Origin: Perkinsus olseni
Taxonomy: Eukaryota > Perkinsozoa > Perkinsida > Perkinsidae
Direction: 5' to 3'
NCBI GenBank assembly: GCA_013115135.1
Contig: JABANP010000073.1
Coordinates: 1 to 64,000, forward strand
DNA: 64,000 bases
Part shown: piece after piece, positions 54,698 to 64,000 of the stretch
Position numbering within the stretch: position 1 is the stretch's first letter
Layout of the letters: each line of letters starts with the position of its first letter
Made by a program: the position numbers and the translations under genes
The notes under the pieces: generated by a model
Seen by the model: only the letters and a program-made list of their open reading frames with translations
Told to the model about the DNA's origin: nothing
The model's database searches: none

Positions 54698-55866
54698 TCA
54701 AGCATCTCCACAGTCGGCTCCCTGAGTACTGGTCAAGTGGCTCTCAGCCACAGTGAGCTCTGGGGTCCTCAACGTACTGGAGCCGAACGGCATAGAATCA
54801 GCATGGTCCAGGACGTCCACCGGGAATGTCCTGCCGCGGCAGTCCGCCCGGTCCTGACCCAAGGATGAAACGGTTATCCTCGGAGTACCGAGTGGTCGCC
54901 TTACAACGCCGTCCCCTTTCTTCTTCACTTCGTTGTAGCAGAAATGCATGATCAGCCGGGAGGGGTCCTGGGGATGCTTAACCATCTCGAGGATGTCCAG
55001 CGGCCGACAACGCTCGCGGTCGGCACGGCACTCTCGACAACCAACACCACCCTTGTATCTGCTAGGTAGATAATGGTACCATCAATTCGGGGTCATTCAA
55101 CTGGAGGAAATCATTCTCCCTCAGCGACGCGGACCACCACCGAAGCCGGAGCGAGAAGGCCGCTCGGATCTCCCAACCTGTTGAATTGCAGCAGTTGCAG
55201 GCCATTAGCCTTCAATGCCTCCAGCACGCCGGGGTCTTTCATCATCCTTCTGAAGTTGCGCTTGTCCGTGCACAAGTCGATATCGTCGTCATGTGCCACG
55301 ATGCCTCGATCTCGCAGGGCGCCGATGAGGGTACCACCACAGGCCACATAAGCGTATCCAAAACGCTCGAGGATCCTTGCCGTCGTGTGAGCCACTTGAT
55401 ACAGCCACAGCATCTCGAGCTCGGAGGTCCTCTGGTAGGGCTTGGGCAGGTCATAGAAAACTGTGTAGTTCTCCCAACTCGATGGCTGCGCGGATGACGA
55501 GGACGCGCACATGATCTCCTCGAGGCGACTAGGGACTCTTAGAGAGCCGTTGACCGTGGTCGGAGGAGGAGTTCCCAGGTCGAAATAGCCTGCCACAGAA
55601 GGAACTGGTAGTTAACGATGAAAGTCTAGCTGCATGATGGGAGTCAGGAGGTACTGATGGGGCTTCTCACAGTGTAAGCGGCGACGATGGACCAACTCAC
55701 CGTTCGGTGTGTCAGTGTGTTCAGTGTCGCTCAACCAGATCTCGCGAATCAGCTGGGGTGGGCCACGCAGTTGCCATCGTAGAACTACCATGGCTGCCAT
55801 ACCGCAGAGGAAGGCCAGGAGAGCTACGTAGGCCATGTCGGGCCGGCGTCTACATAGCATGGGCAA
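54698..55866 (-). CDS. LicD/fukutin-like membrane-anchored nucleotidyl/phosphotransferase, spliced
   Basis: ATG 55866 starts a type II signal anchor (MAYVALLAFLCGMAAMVVLR). An intron (GTGAGTTGG...GTGGCAG) leads to YFDLGTPPPTTVNGSLR. The domain follows: ARILERFGYAYVACGGTLIG then ALRDRGIVAHDDDIDLCTD, the LicD/fukutin signature (G-G-T-L-hG-A-hR ... h-x-DDDhD) with the Asp triplet intact. This family transfers phosphocholine or phospho-ribitol type groups to glycans, in the Golgi of eukaryotes. A further intron near 55125 is needed, because the frame hits TGA after RVAEGE. C-terminal exons have LIMHFCYNEVKKKGDG and SMPFGSSTLRTPELTVAESH, resembling the family's 'hpFg...vpvP' block, and stop at 54698. 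The substrate cannot be told from sequence. Confidence 0.72.
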
Positions 55867-55975
55867 TGTGGAAACTCAGAGAGACTACCAGCTGCTCAGA
55901 GACCGAGCGGTTCAATCGCACGACTTCAACACAAAAGGCTGCAGATGATGGGAAAGTAACAGCAACAGCATGCCT

Positions 55976-58900
55976 TCACACGCCTGAGCTCGATGTCCCT
56001 ATAGTAGCAAGGAGGCCGATAAGGCCCGCCATGTGAGGTTTATGATGGGACCACGGGCTGAGGGCCACTGTGATACGCATGAGCCTGTTCCGCAGATCGA
56101 TTAGAGTGTCCCGGCTGATACCAGCCACGCCCAAGTTGGCCAGGAGGTTAACTGCTAGGGTCGCCGCCGCGATCTCGATGCCACCGTCAGTGACGCCATT
56201 GATGAAGTCGCAGCAGACCCCTATGTGGTACTCCAGGTCGCAACCGTGCGTTAGGAGCCGCCCACTCCGGGCCTTGACGAGGACACCGACCAAATCACTC
56301 AGAGCGGCGGCGGACTTCGCTGAGTCGGAAAGAAGAGAGTCGTGAGCTTCAGGATTCCTCAAGACCATCGCCAGGCAGCATTTGGCTGAGTCGCTGACGG
56401 CCACGGAGTTGTCCCACAGTCGAATCGCACAGGTAATGGCGACACGTGCTTCCGACCCGAGAGAAGCTGTCGCTGCACGCGGAGCTTGGCGGATGCGCGG
56501 CACAGATTTGGCTGAGCTTGCTGAGGAGGTAGAACACAGACTTCCGCAGAACCGGCGATGGCGAGTCGGTCAGCGGACACAGCGCCGGCCCCAGCTCGGT
56601 CAACAAGTGGGATTCCCAGACATCCGGATCGCAGCCGACGGGACGAAGTACAGCCGCTCGGTGGCTAGCGTTGACTGCCTCTTGCACAAGGTCCGTATCG
56701 GCATCTCCCAGAGAGAGTGTGAGCCGATCGAGGATCTGAGAGGAGGCACCTGACGCCGAAGGGCTCGAGTGGTCATCGGACGTCTATGGCCTTCTCGTCC
56801 ATCAGCTCCGACAGACCGCTGTCCTTGTCGGCTGCCAGCAACAACACATTGGCGAGGCCTCTGATAGCATACTTCCGGACGCCGGGCTGCTCCGAATCCT
56901 CAACCACGGCCAGGAAGCATTCAGTACACTCAGAGACGAGCTCGTGTGGCACGCACGCTTGGGAGGAGCGTCGGCGTCTAGGCGACGGTGAGCCACCTGC
57001 TGAGGAGCACCGTAAAATGTGCATTGAAAGGAGACCGGTACCCAGTTCTGTGTGAGCTAGTTCCCAGCAGTCCTCTCGATCCCCCGGGGTCAGGCGATCG
57101 ACCGGGCCTAAGACGTGCTCGATGGGGGTGTGTTCATCCTCAGCACCAGAGGAAGCCTCGAGCACACTGGGCCAGTAAAGTACCTAAACGACAACGAAAC
57201 CACTTTCGGCAACTACTGACTGAGTTGCTGGTGAAAGGCGAATGTGAGAGGCTCGCCTGGGCTAGCACAGCAACCGCTGTGATCCTGTGTCCTGGGAATG
57301 GACCGGGTTACGAACGGCAGAGCGAACTCGACGAGCTTCTGGCGAGTCGCTCGTGAATCTTCGTCGGAGGTCGACCGACAGAAAAGGAAAATCATGGAGT
57401 CTAAGGGGCATCGACGGTCCGGTAGGTCAAGAACAGGATGGCCACACCGATGATGTCATTGATCTCGCCATCGGCATGAACGTCTTCTGCGTCACGATCA
57501 TTGCCCTGGCTGGGAGTGTTCATCCTTGCCGTGACCGCTGACGCCACCTGAGGAAGAGGCGAGTGGAACCGAGACCAGGAGCATGAAGGTGACGAGTCAA
57601 CCAGGGGGACAGGCTGTGAAGGGAAAGGAGCGGTACTTGTTGTTGCAGCGCCAACGCCATCGAGTGCTTCCCCACGGCCTCGAGCATCTTCGTCGTGGCT
57701 TCAATGGCACGCTTGCGCAGATATATTGCTGAGGAGAGACTACACTTCACACAAGCGGGAGAAGACTCCTTCACTTGGTGCCGAGGCAACCCGGAGCAGC
57801 AAGGTGACCAGAATCTCGGGGACGTGCCGTTTCAAGGCAGCAGTGACCACGGAATCCTCGACCTCGAAGATGACGAACAACGCCTCTGTCGCGGCAGTGA
57901 CCATGCGATTAGGCTGACCATCAGAGCCTGACTGGGGAGACACATGACGGAAGAGGAACTAAAGGAGTGGTATGACTTGGGAAGGAGTTGTTGAGTATGT
58001 CAGTGAGAGAGTTGAGCATCCTGAGGAGTAAGGGCTTCTCCTTCACCATCACCCGTATCGCGTGGAGCTGAGACTGAGAAAACTCGCCCTCCCCGACTTC
58101 TAGTAGCTCTGACATAGCTGAGTCGAACTGGGTGCTCGCCAGCACCTGCCAATGGCTCTCGGAATCCGCCGAAAGCCCCTAACCAGGGATGGGGGCAACT
58201 CACTTGCGTGCATGCGAGGACCTTCTGCTGCAGCACCGACCCTGAGGGTAGCCTGTCGGCATTATCAAAAACGGTGCTGATCATCTTGGCAGCCGTCTCC
58301 TTATCGAAGCTAGATGCCCGATGGACCAGTATCAAATGAAGTGCGTCGATGGTGCTGACCGCCGCTCGGAGATCAGAGTTGTGAACACCTGAGCCTTTGC
58401 CCGGTCAGAGGTGGGAAGGGCTAGCTAGGCGACTGACCTCTCATGAGGTGTTGTAGGAGGGCTGGTACTGCGTCGCCCGGCAGCACGTCAGCGAGGCCGA
58501 TCGCTAGTAGCTGAGCAGGAATGATTTCAGAGCACTCAGGGTGCTGGTGATTCGAGTACTTGATGCGACATGCAAGGTCGCCGGCGATCGTGTGGCGCAG
58601 GCTCCGTTCTTGTCGGCTCCGACGGCATCATCTCTTCGACTCGATCGTGGCTACGCTCGTTGCGTTCTAGGAGGAGTCTCATAGCTTCTCGAGAGGCCCG
58701 GCGGACGGCCAGGCTGCTGTCCCCGACGTGTGGGAGTATGAGTGCCACGCACTCGCACCATTCGCCGAGCTGAAAGAAGAGGACAACTATCGACCTCGGT
58801 CAAACAGTCGTGTGAGCTCGGAATGGACCAACCTCGCGGCGGCTGTCTGGGGAGCAGCACGGGCGCATTCTCGCAGAGTACGAGGCTGAGCCTGGCGCAT

Positions 58901-61900
58901 GCCCATCGGAGAGCCTCTACTGGTCCTGAGCCTCCAGCTGAGTGAACTGCCTGCATGAGGCGACTGACGCCCAGCCAGGTCCGAGCATGGGACAGCAGTG
59001 CCGCAACTACCACCTCACAGCACTCGACGACCCGAGCCTGCGGGAGGCCATCGAGCCTGGAAATCCCCCTCTTCGTCGATGAATACCTCAGGTTCCGAAT
59101 CTGGGTTGGCCAGGACCCATTCGTCAGCAAAAAGTTGGCCGATCTCCTCTAGGTTGGCGGTGGCGAGAGCCGCTGTAGCCGAGACCGGCGGGACGGCGGA
59201 CTCAGGAAGGGACATCACCAGCACTTGCAACGCCGTCTCGAGGATCTGTCAGAGCTCGAAACTCTCTTTCGGGGCGAGGGCGAGCCTACTTGAGCGAAGA
59301 TCCTCGGCTGCAGGTCCAGCGGAAGGGCTATGAGAGAACCGATGCACTGCAGCACGTCACACAGGAGCATTCCCATCGAGTGGGCGCTTCCGGGCTGAGG
59401 TTGCGTCGAGGAGGAGGCCTCGAGTTTCCAGGCAGCCGACGAGACGGCAGAGTTGGACACGACCGGTTGAAGAAGGAAGGGCAAGAGAGCCACCACGAGC
59501 TCATCCCGTAGCAGGGCTAGCGAAGGGTCGATTTCGAGCTGTGGGTCGCCACCACCCTCGGCATCCGTGCGCATCAACCCATCGGCTGTGAGCTTTATGC
59601 CTCTGATGGCAGCAGCAAGGGGTGCAGCTTTCCTTTCCTCCTTGAGAGCGGTTAGCAGAGGCTCCAGGAAGAAGGCCCGTAAGCGTCGCTGCAGTACTCG
59701 TGGGGACGGAGCGAGCATCGCGCAGTAGCCCAGGGACGCGTTAACTGTGGCCCGTATCCATTCTCCTTGCTGCAGCAACTCTGTATTATCGAAGATAGAG
59801 AATGCGCTTGGACGGCGGGTCGCCACGTGACTGGCCGCTGCCCGCCGCATCAGATCTGACGAGTTCAGGTGAGACACTATCCGAGGTCGAACCGTGCGAC
59901 TCACCCGTAACGTGATCGAAATGCACCCCCGCTAGACGGCCCAAAGCCTTGGCCAGCCCCCGCCTCCCCTGCGGGCGTGCCAATAGAACAGCTGATGCGG
60001 CCCGAGCCTACAAGAAGACGCTACTGATACGGGCGAGTAATCAGTTAGCTACCCCCTGGGAGGTATCGGAGCTTGGTGCGGAAAGCAGCAGCCACTTATC
60101 GACGTACTCGGCCATCTTTACTATACTAGGTACACGAGAGGCTGCAACGCCGAGGAGGACGAAGGCAGTCCCTGTGGTAGCGTCCAAGGCCTGAAAGGCA
60201 TGCGACAGAGCTGCTGTCCGTGGCGATCCCTCCCCCCTACAGCTGCCTTGTCAACGGCGCTGGGACAGGACGGTACGAAACCACACTCTTCCTCAGCCTC
60301 TGTAGGACCGAGCGCTGAGCAAGGATTGGAAAATCTCGAGACTTGCTGGTAGGTGCGTACCAGCGTTGCTGCGAGCGCCAACATCATGGTGGCCAGTACT
60401 CCTCGGAGTCGCCTCATCCAGCTCCACATGGGGTGGGACTGTGGCCAGACTTGCAAGGTGCGGCAGCAGCGAGTTGGTTATATACACACAAATGGCCTGG
60501 GAAGCATGAGGCGGGGTTAAGGGCGTCTGCTTCGGCCGCACCGGCATACCTCAGCATATACAGCCTCATCGCCTATCTCGGAACCCGCTGCTATGCGGCT
60601 GAGGAAGAGCTGCAGTTCGTCGCCTGACGATCGGGAGCCTGACGAGGGTGTCTTTGGGAAGGGGGGCGTTCTAGCACGGTTCTCTACCGTCCTCTAGCTC
60701 GCTGAGGCGCGAGAAAGGGGACTCCCACATCGTTAGTAGTTCACTATGAATGGAAGCGGCGAGGACTCGAAGGGCACCGACGATGTTACGACGGGCCGGA
60801 ATGTCTTGCACCACTCTCTTGTGGGGGTCGTCCAATTCACACAAACCTGGACGGTGGAGAAGGGGAGTCCTTGGCTATCTGAAGATCTATCAAAGATTTC
60901 TTATCTCACCTTCATCTGCCAGGGAAGCAAGTAGCCAGGTTAGAAGGTGGCAGCCCTTGTCGACTCCCAGGGGAGTGACAAGCTCGCGACGTGGGGACGA
61001 GGTGACCAGCCTGACCATTATCAGGCATACCTTATCAAGCTGATGCTCTCGATCGCATGAGCCCGACAGCAGGCAGGCCATAAGCCTATCGTATAAGACT
61101 GCTGCTGCGTGCAGGCCTCGCTGGTCGTCGGAGTCGTTGTGCGCCGCTTGCTGCAGGAGAACTTCGAGAGCTCTTTTCCGAACTGTACGCCAGTTCACCA
61201 CCATTCCGTCACGGTCACGACGTGGCCAGTCGTGTACAGCAGTGGACCCCGTAGAGGAGAAGCGCTTCATGAACCGCTGGCCGGCTGTGAGAGCAACTTC
61301 CCTCTCACAGTCGGCATCAGTGAGACAAAGTAGGGACAGCAGGTAATCGTAGAGGCCAGGAAGAGGCGCCATCTTGACCCCCATCACCGACAACACCTCG
61401 ATCAGACAGAAGGCTTCCACGGGCATCGTAGTGCAGTAGTTGGATACCGGCGGTGTTGTCTCGCGACAGAGGAGATCTAGCGTCGGGCTCAAGAGTGTTG
61501 TAGAGAGGCCGGATTCTGCACAAGCCCGCATGCATAATAGGGCGACGCAGCGGTCAACGGTCGAGTGGGGCTGTGACGGCTCAGCCAGTCCTCTTTTGTC
61601 CAGGAGATACGCCATGCACTGCTCTCCGCCTAGAGCTACCCATGTAGTGAGCACCTCCCGCACGACCGCTGGGGAATCCACGCCGGGCGGCGTGAAGCCG
61701 TCAGAGAGCACTGCCAGAGGGCGGTTGTTCTGTACTAAGGCGACCAGTAGGTCCTGCAGCTCGAGAAGGCTCTCTCGGTCTGCCAGCGCCTTTCCGCTAG
61801 CCGCCAGCACACGGATACCGGAGAGCACTGGAGCGATCTGGAGACTGGTGAGGATTCCCCTAGGAGGTGTTATTTTGAGCAAAGACCCCAGCCAAGTGAG

Positions 61901-63161
61901 ACAGGCTTTCTGCAAGACCGCTATGCTGCCGACCACAGCCGTGGGCGAGCGATCCAAGAGAAGCAGCAGCAACCTGCTGGCCGCCTCGAGTTTGGCCGAG
62001 GCTTCTCGAGTGTCGACCTTGAGCGCGTTGTTGAGAGCACCAGACTCGACATCCTGAGTGATTCGCCCCATTAGCCTATCGAAGGCGGCCTTGACCACCT
62101 TGAACGCTACAGGATCTTCCTGAGAGGAGGCACGGCATTGTCCTCCTTGACAATTTTGACGAAGCTCAATCAGAGGAGCGAGATGAACGCATCGCCTCCT
62201 ATCACCAGCAAACTGCAGGACCATGCCTTACATGAAGCCACTGGCAATCGCTGACCTTCTTGGCAAAGTCCGCGTCTGAGGATGTCACCACCCTCTTGCA
62301 CACGCATGCTATGAGGATCGGAACTTGCCGGGTCGATGAGTCTGAACATGCAAACCTTGAATCGCCTTCGTCCTTTCATACCGTATCGCGCAGAGCGTAG
62401 AAACAAATGGTGAAGCACGGAAGAGGCTACGCATGAGAAGAATTGTGGACCCTACAGCGCTCGTGAAGCTCGATGTGAGCGTGCAACTCACCCAGCTCAT
62501 CGGTTATCCGGATAATCTCAGTAGCATGAAGATGTTTGAAAGCCTCTTTCTTCGTGTCACAATTGTCACAGATCTCTATCAACGTCTCGACGTAGACGTT
62601 TGCCTTGGCACTGCTGACCGTGTCAGCTCGGCTGAAGATCTCGACCAGCACGCAATCGAGATCAATGCGAGCTAATCGCGAGAGGACCGACGCGCAGGAC
62701 CGTAATAGCGCCTCCTCAGAGTTGTTGGAAATCTCGTTAATGATAATCCCCACAAGATCAACAATTCTCTCCTTGGTAATCTCATCGGGTGTACTTTCTA
62801 GAGCGGGTAGAACGACTTCTGAGACTACGTCGTAGACACTGCTTTTGTGTGCAGGACCGGTCACTCGACATTGACTGCGGTCGACGTAGCTGAAGCAGCC
62901 ATCAAGCACATCCAGTGCGTCTTGTCTCTGGTTGCACATATCCCTTATAGCCGCATGAATTGCTTTCATAACATCTGCTTCTGCCCGGTTGTCCGCGTCC
63001 GTATCCTGGAGGCAGTCCAGTAGGCAGAACAACAGCGGTTGAAGGTCACAAGACCCATCGGGCCCCCCTCCGTTCACATTGACCTCGATAGAGTCGGTTG
63101 TCTTGAAATCTCCGGGGCTAGTCCCATGGCTATGGTGCACAGTACGGGTCATTAAAATCAC
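55976..63161 (-). CDS. Maestro heat-like repeat protein (MROH1/HEATR7-like), large spliced gene
   Basis: ATG 63161. The first exon region has DLQPLLFCLLDCLQDTDADN, VYDVVSEVVLPALESTPDEI and TKERIVDLVGIIINEISNNS, which parallel the N-terminal HEAT repeats of MROH1 (short exon-length helices, 'LLDS..D.D..V' start, then 'RAIILRAM..V'). Downstream are long helical frames at 62224-60890 (LLLLLLDRSPTAVVGSIAVL, VVREVLTTWVALGGEQCMAY), 59904-59215, 59130-58651, 57165-56773 and 56687-55976, ending in LIGLLATIGTSSSG and the stop at 55976. All are Leu/Ala-rich helix pairs typical of HEAT solenoids. MROH1 is a roughly 1640-residue protein linked to endosome/lysosome membranes in animals; the gene here could encode about 1900. 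Exon joins were not resolved individually. Another HEAT family cannot be excluded for the middle part. Confidence 0.6.
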
Positions 63162-63609
63162 TACGTAGAGTCCAGGGGATGATCAGCTGTGGGACTACAG
63201 GACCGTTGGCTGAAACGTAACAGCGAAGCGCGCGTCTTCGAAGGACATCCTCAATTAACGTGAAGTGACATAGGAACTCGGAGCAGCTGCCATTAACAAA
63301 AATAGTGCACCACACTCGCCACTCATACTACAGTAGAAGAATCACAGTGATCACTGCAAATCGACGAGCTCCAATCCAGCCAACATCACTTAACCTTAAG
63401 TTGCTCCGGCAGCTTAGAGTTGATCAAATTACTGATACGGTTCACATACTCCTCGAAAGTGCCCGGCAAGACGACCGAGTCGGCTGAGGAGAAGAACAAG
63501 TTACCCGACAGGTGGAGTTCAACGAGTAATTCTTAGCAGCGGTTACTATGATTCTCAGTGTAAGACTATCAGCACCCGAGGCAGCTATATTCCCCTCACC
63601 CAAGAAGTG
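63162..63609. other. Intergenic between MROH1-like and MIC10-like genes
   Basis: No supported exon. This is the 5' flank of the MROH1-like gene and 3' flank of the MIC10-like gene, both on the minus strand. Confidence 0.45.
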
Positions 63610-63940
63610 TCAACGAGCCTGGGTACGATCCGAAACTTTCCAACCCATGATATTACGATGTGTTGAATACAAATCATTTTGGCACCATGCGTATCCAAGG
63701 CCGATCCCTGCGCCCACAGCCGTAGCGGCAAGCCTCAGACGACGGCTCTTGAACAAGACCATTGCTGGAATAAACCCCGAGAAGAGGCCCATGGTGCCTT
63801 TTGAAGCGAAGTTCTGAGCAAGGCAAGGCATAGGCTACAACCAGCAGGGAAGCAAGGCGTGAATGATTCACGATCAAACCAGCGTCTTATCAGTGTAACG
63901 ATTCCGAGTCTCAGCAGGCACTCTACAGTTCTCGATAAGT
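63610..63940 (-). CDS. MIC10-like inner-membrane protein (C-terminal exons)
   Basis: MIC10 bends the inner mitochondrial membrane at cristae junctions. The minus-strand frame 63831-63610 has FASKGTMGLFSGFIPAMVLF, then a basic turn KSRRLRL, then AATAVGAGIGLGYAWCQND. This is the MIC10 hairpin: two short Gly-rich membrane segments around a basic turn, the second with the G-x-G-x-G-x-G motif and the closing Cys-x-x-D. An upstream exon near 63905-63935 reads RNRYTDKTL and joins through a GTTTGATCG...TTGCTCAG intron into NFASKG, matching the family's 'kwDktlsNf' lead-in. The remaining N-terminus may lie in a further exon or outside the window. The gene is short, and the family is recognised by motif only. 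Confidence 0.5.
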
Positions 63941-64000
63941 TCTAATCAACCTTCGCTGCGGTACAAGCCACTCTACTGCCTGATCTATGACACATCGCAA

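Overview
The window is eukaryotic nuclear DNA. Its genes are cut by many short GT-AG introns, mostly about 25-100 nt, and genes lie on both strands with no operon logic. Gene content (OGG1-type glycosylase, mitotic-type cyclin, MROH1-like HEAT protein, PHD-finger protein, prominin-like five-span membrane protein, MIC10-like protein, SFI1-like centrin-binding protein) fits a protist. The tiny introns and the tandem pepsin-like genes suggest an alveolate close to Perkinsus. That assignment is inference from style; no marker gene proves it.

1-31.3 kb is a young tandem array. The repeated unit, about 4.5-5.4 kb, holds (i) a minus-strand tRNA-Met(CAT)-like gene, (ii) a secreted pepsin-fold protein gene and (iii) the 5' half of a coiled-coil/SFI1-like gene. 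Six pepsin-like copies are present: four open (12.4, 16.6, 21.8, 26.0 kb) and two broken (7.0, 19.2 kb). All have Asn in place of the first catalytic Asp, so they look like non-catalytic pepsin homologues. Only the last SFI1-like copy (27.5-31.3 kb) continues into its Trp-rich helical repeats; the others are 5' fragments. A 9.4-kb higher-order duplication (about 13.5-18 kb against 22.9-27.4 kb) sits on top. A 5'-truncated LINE with a perfect 14-bp target-site duplication (902-4561) and an inverted-repeat element (10577-11260) have inserted into the array.

31.3-38 kb has an acidic Ser/Thr-rich gene (minus strand), two tandem 488/506-bp repeats carrying (CAATT)n, and one unrecognised spliced gene. 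38.1-51 kb holds the PHD/AT-hook gene (with a 31-bp minisatellite in its first intron), an OGG1-like DNA glycosylase, a membrane-anchored Lys-rich protein on the minus strand and, divergent from it, the prominin-like gene. A 37-bp minisatellite follows at 51.5-52.0 kb.

52.8-64 kb is a mostly minus-strand block: cyclin, LicD/fukutin-like transferase, a 7-kb MROH1-like gene and a MIC10-like gene, plus one small plus-strand spliced gene at 54.1-54.4 kb. Exon boundaries given here were read by eye from frame continuity and GT/AG sites and are approximate unless a stop or start codon is named.
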